Shown here: in pieces, positions 52,924 through 61,666 of the stretch
Numbering within the stretch: position 1 is the first letter of the stretch
How the letters are laid out: every line of letters begins with the position of its first letter
Origin: SAR324 cluster bacterium
GTDB lineage: Bacteria > SAR324 > NAC60-12
DNA: 64,000 bases
Assembly: GCA_015231825.1 (NCBI GenBank)
Contig: JADGAV010000001.1
Span: 186,001 to 250,000, forward strand
Direction: 5' to 3'
Translations under genes and position numbers: made by a program
The notes under the pieces: model-generated
What the model saw: only the letters and a program-made list of their open reading frames with translations
Database searches by the model: none
What the model was told of the DNA's origin: nothing

Positions 52924-54759
52924 ATGAACCTTAAAACCAGATTTTCAGGAAATTTCTATTTTTTGATTGGAGTGGCCATCATTTCTCTGGGTTTGGCCCT
53001 TGTTCCTTTAGCTTATACACTTTTTTTTTCCTACCCTGCATTTACTCAAATTCTTATTGAAAATACTGAAAAAGAAGCGGTTCGGACCGGAAGTCATCTG
53101 AAATTTTTCTTAAATATCGAAGAAAATGAGATGAAGACCATCACAGTTCCTGAAGAACTTGATCGAAAAATTCGAGAAGAAATCAATAAATTTCAGTTGG
53201 TAAAAGTGAAAGTATTTCTGAATTCGGGGAAAACAATCTATTCCACTGATTCGGATGATGTTGGAAAAATCAATGAAGAAAATTATTTTCACGAGATCGT
53301 TGCAAAAGGAAACGTTTATACCAAGGTTGTTGAAAAAGATACGCTGTCACTTGAAGGGGAAAAAGTCACCGTTGATGTTGTTGAAACCTATGTGCCGATT
53401 TTAGATCAAGGCCGCTTCAAAGGAGCTTTTGAAATTTACTATGAAATCACGGAGGCCAAGGAGAAGCTCGAGGATCTCGTTTTCAATTCCACGGTTGTAT
53501 TGTTCACGATCGCCTTTAGTTTTTTATTTGTTATTACTGTGGTGGTGGTGCTCTTGACAAAAAATATTGCGAAACGGGCAGAGATGGCGCGCCTGCTTCA
53601 TGAATCAGAAATGAAGTTTCGGTCTGTTGCACAGTCCGCGGTCGATGCGGTGATTTCTGCCAATAGTCATGGTTTGATCACTCATTGGAACAAAAGTGCC
53701 CGTGTAATTTTTAATTATTCAGAAAATGAAGTGCTCGGTAAACCCATTACAATTCTGATGCCTGAGCAGCAAAGGGAAATCTACCACAACGGGATAAAAC
53801 GCTATCTGGAAACAGGAGATTCTCATGTGATCGGAAGAACCGTGGAGCTGCAGGGACTAAAAAAGGGAAATATTATATTTCCCATCGAAATTTCCATTTC
53901 TTCCTGGAAAATTGCAGACGAGGTGTTTTTTAGCGCCATCGTCCGGGATATTAGTGAGCGAAAGGAAGTGGAGGAGAAATTGGAAAAGTCTTATCTGATG
54001 ATCAAAGATCAGCAAAGACAACTGGATTTGGAACTGGAACACGCAAGGGAAACCCAAAGGTTTCTTTTTCCTAAAACCATCCCGTCACGTCCAAAGATTA
54101 CTATCGCTCACAAGTATATTCCCATGGAAAAAGTGGGAGGAGATTTCTATGATGTCTTCAATTTGAAAAAAGAAAAATTGGGCCTGATGATCGGTGATGT
54201 GACCGGACATGGAATTTCGGCGGCCCTCATTTCATTTATGGTTGCCAACAGCTTCAAACAATACGCCTATGCCCTTGATTCCACCGAAATGGTAATCAAC
54301 TTTACCAATGGAAATTTGGAAAACAAATTGCCCCTGGGGACATTTGCAACGATGTTTTACGCAATCTTTGATCCTGCCACGCAAAGTTTGCTTTATACCA
54401 ACGCCGGCCAACCCCCTGGATTGGTCATTCGACCGCAAACTCAAGAAATTTTGAATTTTAATTCCGATGGCCCACCCATTGGAGTTTTTTCCAATCAAGT
54501 GACCAATTACAAAGAAACTCTATTTCAGCTGATGCCCGGGGATAAATTTTTACTTTATACGGATGCGTTATTTGAAGTGGTAAATTCGAAGAAGGAACGA
54601 TTGGGAATCGGTAATTTTGAGAGCTTTTTGCAGAAGCACTATTCAACTCCTATTGATGAATTGCTCGAAAATATCTATGATTTCGGGATGGAATTTTCAG
54701 AACAAGAGGGATTTGATGACGATGTCACGATGCTTGGATTTGAAATATTGCGCAAATAA
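52924..54759 (+). CDS. Membrane sensor with PAS and SpoIIE-type PP2C phosphatase
   Basis: 611 residues. Spans at ~12-35 and ~190-213 bracket a Cache-like periplasmic domain (VFLNSGKTIYSTDSDDVGKI). A PAS/PAC follows at ~230-345 (SAVDAVISANSHGLITHWNKSA), then a coiled coil. The PP2C domain (~385-611) has KVGGDFYDVF, MIGDVTGHGISAALISF, NAGQPPG, YTDALFEV and GFDDDVTML. It would dephosphorylate the STAS proteins in response to an external cue, opposing the receiver-HATPase kinases. Confidence 0.92.
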   Translation: MNLKTRFSGNFYFLIGVAIISLGLALVPLAYTLFFSYPAFTQILIENTEKEAVRTGSHLKFFLNIEENEMKTITVPEELDRKIREEINKFQLVKVKVFLNSGKTIYSTDSDDVGKINEENYFHEIVAKGNVYTKVVEKDTLSLEGEKVTVDVVETYVPILDQGRFKGAFEIYYEITEAKEKLEDLVFNSTVVLFTIAFSFLFVITVVVVLLTKNIAKRAEMARLLHESEMKFRSVAQSAVDAVISANSHGLITHWNKSARVIFNYSENEVLGKPITILMPEQQREIYHNGIKRYLETGDSHVIGRTVELQGLKKGNIIFPIEISISSWKIADEVFFSAIVRDISERKEVEEKLEKSYLMIKDQQRQLDLELEHARETQRFLFPKTIPSRPKITIAHKYIPMEKVGGDFYDVFNLKKEKLGLMIGDVTGHGISAALISFMVANSFKQYAYALDSTEMVINFTNGNLENKLPLGTFATMFYAIFDPATQSLLYTNAGQPPGLVIRPQTQEILNFNSDGPPIGVFSNQVTNYKETLFQLMPGDKFLLYTDALFEVVNSKKERLGIGNFESFLQKHYSTPIDELLENIYDFGMEFSEQEGFDDDVTMLGFEILRK

Positions 54760-54970
54760 AAATTTTTCGAGTCTATTTCAACAACTTTTCACAATCCTTG
54801 CTGCCATTCTTAAAGATGGAATGGACCGGGTTCCAGAAGCCTCCATTGAGCAGATGGAACTCAGTGACGTGGGCATACTTTATTAATTGAGAGATCGGCT
54901 CTTAAAAGTTCAACGATACTGGGGACTAAAAGTCTTTTTTAGAAGTGAATAAAAAAAGTAAAATTGTTGT

Positions 54971-54999
54971 TGACAATATTTGAATATTCAAATATATTA
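54971..54999 (+). promoter_or_regulatory. Promoter with embedded ArsR-type operator
   Basis: TTGACA (54971-54976), 17 bp, TATATT (54994-54999). The perfect 20-bp palindrome ATATTTGAATATTCAAATAT (54977-54996) fills the spacer, an ideal position for repression by the ArsR-type protein encoded next. Confidence 0.85.
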
Positions 55000-55039
55000 G
55001 ATCCAACGTTGATTGTTCACTACAAATGACAGGGGAAAA

Positions 55040-55381
55040 ATGGTAGCAGAAGGGATTGATCTCTCGATCAAAGATGAGTTGGATGATTTGTTCACCAACC
55101 AGGGCAAAAATATCGAAAAAGCGGTCCGCACATTAAAACTGTTTGCCCATCGCGACCGACTAAAAATTTTATGCCTGCTCAGTCCAGGCAGAGAGTTTAC
55201 TGTGCAGAGTCTGGAAAAATACACAGGGATCCGTCAAACCACCTTGTCTCAACATTTGTCGCTTTTGAAAGATCGTGGTCTGGTGACCTCGCGCAGGGAA
55301 GGAAATTTTTCGATCTATAAAGTTGCCAGCGACGATATAGTTGAATTTTTTGAATTGATCAAACGCGTTTATTGCCGTTAA
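55040..55381 (+). CDS. ArsR family repressor, BigR/SqrR/YgaV-like
   Basis: 113 residues from the ATG of MVAEGIDL (AGGGG upstream). Winged helix: LKLFAHRDRLKILCLLSPGREFTVQSLEKYTGIRQTTLSQHLSLLKDRGLV, wing TSRREGNFSIYKV. Cys in KILCLL and the C-terminal VYCR sit where BigR/SqrR/YgaV keep their two persulfide-sensing cysteines; the IRQTTLSQ helix also matches that group. It lacks the metal motif ELCVCD of ArsR proper. It therefore probably senses reactive sulfur and represses its own promoter and the operon that follows. Confidence 0.85.
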   Translation: MVAEGIDLSIKDELDDLFTNQGKNIEKAVRTLKLFAHRDRLKILCLLSPGREFTVQSLEKYTGIRQTTLSQHLSLLKDRGLVTSRREGNFSIYKVASDDIVEFFELIKRVYCR

Positions 55382-55405
55382 ATTTTTTTGACTAATAATA
55401 TTTGA

Positions 55406-55425
55406 AAATTTGAATATTCTGATAT
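55406..55425 (+). promoter_or_regulatory. Second ArsR-type operator upstream of the DUF2892/exporter operon
   Basis: AAATTTGAATATTCTGATAT matches the palindrome at 54977 in 17 of 20 positions. A TATAAT follows at 55428-55433. It suggests separate control of the downstream genes by the same repressor. Confidence 0.6.
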
Positions 55426-55453
55426 TATATAATTTAACCATTGAGGAGATAAG

Positions 55454-55645
55454 ATGAAAGTTTTAGATATTGTCCATGCATTTGCAGGATCCCTGGTTGT
55501 GATTGGTGTGCTGCTGACTGTCTTCGTCAACACAATGTGGATGGTTTTACCGATTTTTGTTGGATTGAATTTGTTTCAATTTGGTTTTTCCGGGTTTTGC
55601 CCGCTGTCATTAATTTTGAAACGGTTGGGATTTAGAGAAAAATAA
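55454..55645 (+). CDS. DUF2892 small membrane protein
   Basis: 63 residues with two spans. The GFSGFCPLSLILKRLGF end matches DUF2892/YgaP-type membrane domains (G.TGFCP...L). Such proteins accompany rhodaneses and BigR/YgaV-type regulators in sulfide/persulfide handling. GAGGAG precedes the ATG. Confidence 0.82.
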   Translation: MKVLDIVHAFAGSLVVIGVLLTVFVNTMWMVLPIFVGLNLFQFGFSGFCPLSLILKRLGFREK

Positions 55646-55704
55646 GAAAAATATTTGCTCCCGAACGTTTTAAAAAAACATATTTAAAGAAAAAGGAAGA
55701 CAAC

Positions 55705-58329
55705 ATGATTCAGAAGATATTGATCGACTTTGCCATCAAGCACTCGAAAAAAGTTATGCTACTTTCCGGATTGATCACCCTGTTTTTTCTCGCTGCATTT
55801 CCAAATCTGACGACCGACACGGATCCGATTAAAATGCTTCCTCAGGACAACCCTGCCATTGTTCTTTATAAGCAGATGAAGCAGGAGTTTGATGTCAATG
55901 ACATGGTCGTACTGGGCATCAATAATCCGGATGGCCGTTCATTGTTTACGAAAGACGGTTTGAGTAAAATTCATCAGATCACCAGGGAGGTGGTGGAAAT
56001 TAAAGTTCAGCCGTCTGAGTCTTCATGGGGGAAGGAACTGCTCCAAATTCTGCAGTTTTTAAAAGAAAAGGATCCCCGTGCAGACCAGGTGCAGGATATC
56101 ATGGTCACCGAAGATGTCATGTCAATCAGTACAGTGGATGACATTGTCCGCAATGAAGCAGGAGAATTGAAGGTGGCTCCTTTAATGAGCAAACCTCCCG
56201 AAACAGATGAAGAAGCTGCAAAGATTCTTTCCGCGATCAATGACAATCCGATTTTGAAAGGAAAACTGGCTTCTGAAGATGGGTCTCTGGTCGGAATTTT
56301 TATTCCGCTTAAAGAAGGAATGAAGGACCGCAGCTATTTTCTGGGTGAAGAGATGAAGCGAATTGCTTCCCGTTATCTGAACGATGGAGAAGAGTTCTAC
56401 CTGGCCGGATTACCGATTGCAGAAAACACATTTGGCAATGAAATGTTTGTTCAGATGGGGGTCTATGCACCAGCTGCCGGATTGGTCATTTTTGGACTGC
56501 TCTATTTCTTTTTTCGCAGTCTTCAATTGATAGTTGCCCCCATGCTGCTGGCCATGATGGCAGTCATCTGGGCGATGGGAGCGCTGATTTATTCAGGCAA
56601 CAGCATCCATATCATGAGTTCCATGATTCCGATTTTTTTAATGCCGATAGCCGTGCTGAACAGCATCCACATCATGAGCAAACTCCATCACAATTATAAC
56701 AAATATGGAAATAGAGAACAGGCTGTGCGTGCGGTCATGAAGGAGCTTTTCAATCCGATGCTTTATACTTCGATCACCACCATCGTCGGCTTTGTATCGT
56801 TGGCCTCGACAGGTATTCCTCCGGTGATTGTCTTTGGTATTACAGTGGGATTCGGGGTTTTCCTTTCCTGGGCGCTTTCGATGCTGTTCATCCCGGCCTA
56901 TACGATGCTTTTGTCAGAAGAGACCATGAAGAAGTTCGGTCAGTTGTCGACCGATCAAAAATCGATCGTGATGGAAATTACGGTTGGATTTAAAAAAGTT
57001 GCAGCAAAGGCGCCGATGCCTATTATCGGAACTGCGCTTGTTTTGATGATCGTTTCAGTACTTGGCATACAGAAAATCATTGTCAACGACAATCCGGTTC
57101 GCTGGTTCAAGGAAGGCCATGTTCTGCGCCAGGCAGATCAAGTCATGAATGAGAAATTGGCGGGGACTTATATGAGCAATCTTGTTTTTGAACTCCCGCT
57201 TCCTGCTTCTTTAAATGGTGCTCAAACAGAAGCGTCTGCGGAGCAAATTGAAGAAAATGTGTTTTCAGATGAAGAAAATGCATTTGCCAGTGACGCTGCT
57301 GATGAGGAAGCAGCATTGGCGGATATGAAAAATGCGGAAATGGTTCGTTATATGGAAAAAGTCCAGAACTATCTGCTCAGCGTGCGAAATTCGGATGGAG
57401 AAGCGATTGTAGGCGGAGTGACCTCCATCGTGGATATTCTTAAAAAGGTTGGGAAAACCGCTCTCAATGACCCGGCATTGCCTGATTCACGAGATAAAGT
57501 TGCCCAATATATGTTTCTCTTTGAAAGCGGAGATTTAAAAAAGGGCAAAGATATGTGGAAGTTCATCACCCGAGATGGACGGAAGACACAGATGTGGATT
57601 CAATTGAAAAATGGTGACAATAATCAGATTGCCTTCCTCAAGGCAAAACTCAGCGAATTTATGGCTCGACCGGGAAATGAAGCACCTGCTGCCCTGTATC
57701 CGGAAAACGAGAAAGTGGATCTAAAAATTGAATGGTCAGGGCTGACCTATATCAACAGTGTCTGGCAGGATGAAATGGTCAATGGGATGCGTTCGGCATT
57801 GATCGGTTCTTTCGGGATCGTTTTTCTGATGATGGTTTTCCTGTTCCGATCATTGGTATGGGGAGTCATTTCGATGCTGCCTTTGTCGCTGACAATTTTG
57901 GCAATTTATGGATTCATTGGATATGTCGGCAAATACTACGATATGCCGATCGCGGTTTTGTCCAGCCTGACTCTGGGACTTTCCGTTGATTTTGCCATCC
58001 ATTATATTGAAAGCTTGCGGGAGTCCTTCAAAAAATTTCAAAGTTTTGCCAAGGCATACGAAGAAATTTCAGATGGAACCGCAAGAGCGATCTGGCGAAA
58101 TGTGCTCGTGATTTCCATCGGGTTCATGCCGCTCTTTTTTGCCGGCCTGGTACCTTATATCACGGTGGGATCTTTTTTCTTTGCAATCATGCTGGTAAGC
58201 GGTGTGAGCACATTGATTCTGCTGCCTGCCATTGTAAATGCAGGCGAACAGTGGTTGCTGAAAAAAAATGGCCGAAACACTTCAGAACAGACGAACAGTA
58301 AAATGGCTCAGGGTCTGGCTGGAAACTGA
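55705..58329 (+). CDS. MMPL/RND-type exporter
   Basis: 874 residues, 12 spans in the RND pattern. There is one N-terminal span, a large periplasmic domain (~40-245), five spans (~250-415), span 7 near 435-455, a second periplasmic domain (~455-685) and five C-terminal spans. LSVDFAIHYIESL is typical of MMPL/HpnN-type lipid exporters. The second periplasmic domain contains an acidic insertion (EENVFSDEENAF) at ~516-545. With the LolA-like protein and the beta-barrel encoded next, it probably forms an envelope-spanning export or lipid-transfer system. AAGGA precedes the ATG. Confidence 0.88.
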   Translation: MIQKILIDFAIKHSKKVMLLSGLITLFFLAAFPNLTTDTDPIKMLPQDNPAIVLYKQMKQEFDVNDMVVLGINNPDGRSLFTKDGLSKIHQITREVVEIKVQPSESSWGKELLQILQFLKEKDPRADQVQDIMVTEDVMSISTVDDIVRNEAGELKVAPLMSKPPETDEEAAKILSAINDNPILKGKLASEDGSLVGIFIPLKEGMKDRSYFLGEEMKRIASRYLNDGEEFYLAGLPIAENTFGNEMFVQMGVYAPAAGLVIFGLLYFFFRSLQLIVAPMLLAMMAVIWAMGALIYSGNSIHIMSSMIPIFLMPIAVLNSIHIMSKLHHNYNKYGNREQAVRAVMKELFNPMLYTSITTIVGFVSLASTGIPPVIVFGITVGFGVFLSWALSMLFIPAYTMLLSEETMKKFGQLSTDQKSIVMEITVGFKKVAAKAPMPIIGTALVLMIVSVLGIQKIIVNDNPVRWFKEGHVLRQADQVMNEKLAGTYMSNLVFELPLPASLNGAQTEASAEQIEENVFSDEENAFASDAADEEAALADMKNAEMVRYMEKVQNYLLSVRNSDGEAIVGGVTSIVDILKKVGKTALNDPALPDSRDKVAQYMFLFESGDLKKGKDMWKFITRDGRKTQMWIQLKNGDNNQIAFLKAKLSEFMARPGNEAPAALYPENEKVDLKIEWSGLTYINSVWQDEMVNGMRSALIGSFGIVFLMMVFLFRSLVWGVISMLPLSLTILAIYGFIGYVGKYYDMPIAVLSSLTLGLSVDFAIHYIESLRESFKKFQSFAKAYEEISDGTARAIWRNVLVISIGFMPLFFAGLVPYITVGSFFFAIMLVSGVSTLILLPAIVNAGEQWLLKKNGRNTSEQTNSKMAQGLAGN

Positions 58330-58465
58330 ACGACTGGCATCCTGCGGGTGCCGGTAAATTCTTATGCTTCATTGCTTTTCTGGTTCAGGAATTTCTCTTC
58401 AGAGCGGATGAACAGGAAGTCCTGAGCCCTACTAAAAAAAGATTTAAATTTTGAAGGAGATGATT

Positions 58466-59293
58466 ATGAAAACCACATTTTCTATTTTGATTGCATTCTT
58501 GTTATTGATACCCTCTTTCGCCGCTGCGGAAGAATCTGCCGATGAGATCATGAAAAAAGCTCATTTGAGTTCCTACTATTCAGGGGATGACGGACGCTCC
58601 AATATGGCGATGCTGGTCTATGCCAAAGGAGCGAAAAAGCCTCTCAAGAAGATTTTTTCGATGCTGAAAATAGATCTGGAAGAAGGGGGACAGCAAAAGT
58701 TTTTTATTTATTTTCAAAGTCCTGCAGATATTAAAAAAACCACTTTTTTAGTGCACAAAAAAGTTGATGAAGATGATTATCGCCGGCTCTATCTACCAGC
58801 CAGCGATAAAGTGATTCCTATTGCCGGTTCCCGGAAGCAGGATCCTTTTATGGGGTCCGATTATTCCTACGAAGATATATCCGGACGGCATTTCAACAAA
58901 GATCATCATAAAAAAATAGGGGAAGAAGCCCTAACCGTCAAAGAAAAAAATAAAAGCATCACATATCAAACCTTTGCGATGGAGAGTGTCCCAAAAATAA
59001 AAGAAGAGAAAATCGCTAAAATCAGGTCCTGGATCGACAAGAAAACCTACACACCGATTCGCGTTGAATTTATCAACCATGACGGCAAGGTTTATAAACG
59101 ATATCAATCTTATCAAATTCAAAAAATTGACGGATTTCCAACAATCATGAGGCGTGTAATGGAATCTCCACTGGATGATACCCGGACCATCATTCTCCTC
59201 AATCCGAAAAAAACAGGTTACAATTTAGGGGTTCCTGAAGATTTGTTTTCTGACCGCTCCCTGAAAAACCCACCGATGAAATATTTGAACTAA
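58466..59293 (+). CDS. LolA-like outer-membrane lipoprotein-sorting protein
   Basis: 275 residues from MKTTFSILIA (AAGGAG 6 nt upstream; the track start is 15 bp earlier). A signal peptide ends near AAAEE. The fold is LolA/LolB-like: KGAKKPLKKIFSMLKIDLEEGGQQKFFIYFQSPADIKKTTFLV, GSDYSYEDISGRHF and KIAKIRSWIDKKTYTPIRVEF. The family commonly pairs with MMPL exporters, carrying lipid or lipoprotein across the periplasm. Confidence 0.85.
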   Translation: MKTTFSILIAFLLLIPSFAAAEESADEIMKKAHLSSYYSGDDGRSNMAMLVYAKGAKKPLKKIFSMLKIDLEEGGQQKFFIYFQSPADIKKTTFLVHKKVDEDDYRRLYLPASDKVIPIAGSRKQDPFMGSDYSYEDISGRHFNKDHHKKIGEEALTVKEKNKSITYQTFAMESVPKIKEEKIAKIRSWIDKKTYTPIRVEFINHDGKVYKRYQSYQIQKIDGFPTIMRRVMESPLDDTRTIILLNPKKTGYNLGVPEDLFSDRSLKNPPMKYLN

Positions 59294-59302
59294 AGGAAAA
59301 TC

Positions 59303-60766
59303 ATGCAATTTGAAAGAAACAGAAGGATTTTTTTTCTACCGAGCCACATCTTGATGATCCTTTTTTTAATCGTCTTCCTCCTGGCAGGGCAAGGGCAGGG
59401 AAGGACCGTGTTGGCCGCTTCTGAAATGGCAGACAGCAGTTCGCCAGAAACCTCTGCTGCGGATGCCGAAGAAAATTCGGAGGAGAATGTTTTTGACGAC
59501 GAAAATGTTTTTGATGCAGAAGATGAGGAAATTTCAGTTTCAGGAAATGACAGCAATGCGATCGTATTCAACGGCTTTCTCGAAACGGAACGGGGAGCAA
59601 GAGTAGGAGAATCTGAAAATCATAAAGAGACATGGCTTCTGGCCAATCAGCGCGTGCGATTAAAAACCTCCGGCAATACAGAAAAAGGCGGATTTGATTT
59701 GAAACTGGACTTCGTCAAAGATGATATTACCCGTCAAATGGAAGTTGACATTCGTGAGGCACGTTTGAGATACTCACCGGCAGATTGGATGGATCTGAGT
59801 ATCGGCAGGCAAGTTTCGACCTGGGGAGTTGGGGATTTGATTTTTATCAATGACTTGTTTCCTAAAAATTGGATCAATTTGCTGACGGGGCGAGATATAG
59901 AATCTTTGAAAGATGCCTCCGACGTGCTGCGAATGACGTCCTACTTCGGCTCCTGGAGCTGGGATCTAGTCTGGACTCCGGAATTTGATCCGGACACGAC
60001 GCCAACTGGTTGCCGCTTTTCGGTTTTTGATCCCAACCTGGGACGAACACGGTCCAACTCAGATTCATGTGGAAAAAATTCCCCCGCAGAAGAGCAGAAC
60101 AATAAAGACGAGAATGGTGAAATCGCCATGCGTCTGAAAACTCGTTGGGGTTCTCAAGAACTTGCAATTTACGGATACAACGGATTTTGGAAAAACCCGA
60201 AGGGCTTAAGATTTTTACCGGAACAAGGACTTTTTAAACCGTTCTATCCCCGACTGGGAGTTTATGGTTTTTCCAGCGAAGGGCAACTGGGGGATGGAAT
60301 TGTATTCTTCGAAACAGGGCTTTATCGGTCTTTTGAAGATGAGGACGGCAAGGATCCCCTGATCGAAAACTCAAGCCTCCGGATGATGTTTGGTTATCGG
60401 TATATGCTCAATGCGAATTTGACGCTCAGCGGACAGGGGATGTCAGAAAAAATGATGAACTATACAAATTATAAAGACAATCTTCACCCAGATCAATCAG
60501 CGAAAGATGAAGTTCGCAATACAGTGACTTTGCGTCTTGTGAAGACTGCGCAGCAGGATACCCTCCGTATCTCATTTTTTGTATATCACCGTCCCCAGCA
60601 TCGGGATGATTATCTGCGGTACTGGGTGAACAAAAGACTGGATGATCATTTCGACATCACTGCCGGAGGAAATCTGTTCAGCGGGCATTCAGACTATGCA
60701 GACAGCGAATTCGGAATGTTGCGGGAAGACGACAACGTATTTATTCGCATGAAATATATTTTCTAA
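59303..60766 (+). CDS. Outer-membrane beta-barrel protein (DUF1302-like)
   Basis: 487 residues. A long signal segment (hydrophobic ~14-32) is followed by an acidic low-complexity stretch (EENVFDDENVFDAEDEE, ~57-73) and a barrel of alternating strands ending in aromatic residue FIRMKYIF, the typical outer-membrane C-terminus. LSIGRQVSTWGVGDLIFINDLFPKNW resembles DUF1302-type porins that travel with MMPL exporters and LolA-like proteins. AAAGGA precedes the ATG. Confidence 0.78.
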   Translation: MQFERNRRIFFLPSHILMILFLIVFLLAGQGQGRTVLAASEMADSSSPETSAADAEENSEENVFDDENVFDAEDEEISVSGNDSNAIVFNGFLETERGARVGESENHKETWLLANQRVRLKTSGNTEKGGFDLKLDFVKDDITRQMEVDIREARLRYSPADWMDLSIGRQVSTWGVGDLIFINDLFPKNWINLLTGRDIESLKDASDVLRMTSYFGSWSWDLVWTPEFDPDTTPTGCRFSVFDPNLGRTRSNSDSCGKNSPAEEQNNKDENGEIAMRLKTRWGSQELAIYGYNGFWKNPKGLRFLPEQGLFKPFYPRLGVYGFSSEGQLGDGIVFFETGLYRSFEDEDGKDPLIENSSLRMMFGYRYMLNANLTLSGQGMSEKMMNYTNYKDNLHPDQSAKDEVRNTVTLRLVKTAQQDTLRISFFVYHRPQHRDDYLRYWVNKRLDDHFDITAGGNLFSGHSDYADSEFGMLREDDNVFIRMKYIF

Positions 60767-60853
60767 TTCCACAGGTCCGATCGTCTCAATCCGGAAACGG
60801 ACCAATATGATCATGCAAGAAGCTGGTCAACTAATCTTCAAGAAAGGAAAAGA

Positions 60854-61258
60854 ATGACTATCAAAAACACGAAGTATGGAATGGAGAGAACGGTGACGCT
60901 TTCTTACCAGGAGGCCATTGAAAAAGTGACAGAAACTCTGAAAGCGGAAGGCTTTGGAATTTTGACTGAAATTGATGTGAAAGCGACTTTCAAGAAAAAA
61001 ATGGACAAGGATTTTATTCCTTACATTATCTTGGGAGCCTGCAATCCCCCTCTGGCCTTCAAGGCCTTGAGCGAGGAAACTGATATCGGTCTGCTGCTTC
61101 CCTGCAATGTGGTGGTCCGCCAGGGATCTCACGAGGGAGAAACAGTGATCAGTGCCATCGATCCCATGACTTTGGTCGCGGTAACAGAACGGGATGATCT
61201 TAAAGGTTTTGCGGAAGAAGTTCAGGGAAAATTGAACAGGGCGCTGGAGGCCATTTGA
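60854..61258 (+). CDS. DUF302 protein
   Basis: 134 residues. DUF302 pattern: TVTLSYQEAIEKVTETLKAEGFGILTEIDVKATFKKKM, YIILGACNPPLAFKALSEETDIGLLLPCNVVV. The conserved GACNP and LLPCN cysteines suggest metal or thiol chemistry. DUF302 genes are common in sulfur-oxidation and persulfide-regulated operons, in line with the BigR-like regulator. AAAGGAAAAG precedes the ATG. Confidence 0.88.
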   Translation: MTIKNTKYGMERTVTLSYQEAIEKVTETLKAEGFGILTEIDVKATFKKKMDKDFIPYIILGACNPPLAFKALSEETDIGLLLPCNVVVRQGSHEGETVISAIDPMTLVAVTERDDLKGFAEEVQGKLNRALEAI

Positions 61259-61284
61259 GCTCATTCAGACAATAAACTTCCCCA

Positions 61285-61318
61285 GTCCCAGCTGATTTTT
61301 GTTTTTCCGTGCTGGGAC
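61285..61318 (+). terminator. Stem-loop after the DUF302 gene
   Basis: GTCCCAGC-N18-GCTGGGAC, perfect 8-bp stem 27 bp after the stop. A long T-rich loop and no downstream T-run make termination plausible but not certain. The rest of 61319-61666 shows no gene. Confidence 0.45.
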
Positions 61319-61666
61319 ACACTCTTCCTTGTTTTCCTGATATTCTTCTCCATATTTTTCCGTTTTTTATTGCTGCAATGGTTTGATTACGATGCTTTTT
61401 TTGCGATGCAATGAATTGAACCTGTTCGGCAAAATGCTGTTTTTTCTGTTGAATTTAGACCTGTCTGCGCGGCGAAATGTCAAAGAGCTGCAAAAAAGAG
61501 GACCTGACATCCTAAATATGTGTTGATTACTTCTTTAGAGGTAAATAGAATAAGTTCTTGAGTGACGAAATATAAAACCTGTTATCCTTGTGACATGCAG
61601 GGACGGCAAGCACAATTGATCTCCAGGATCAGGTCTGTCAAACAAGAAAATTAATAGAAGGACAAC

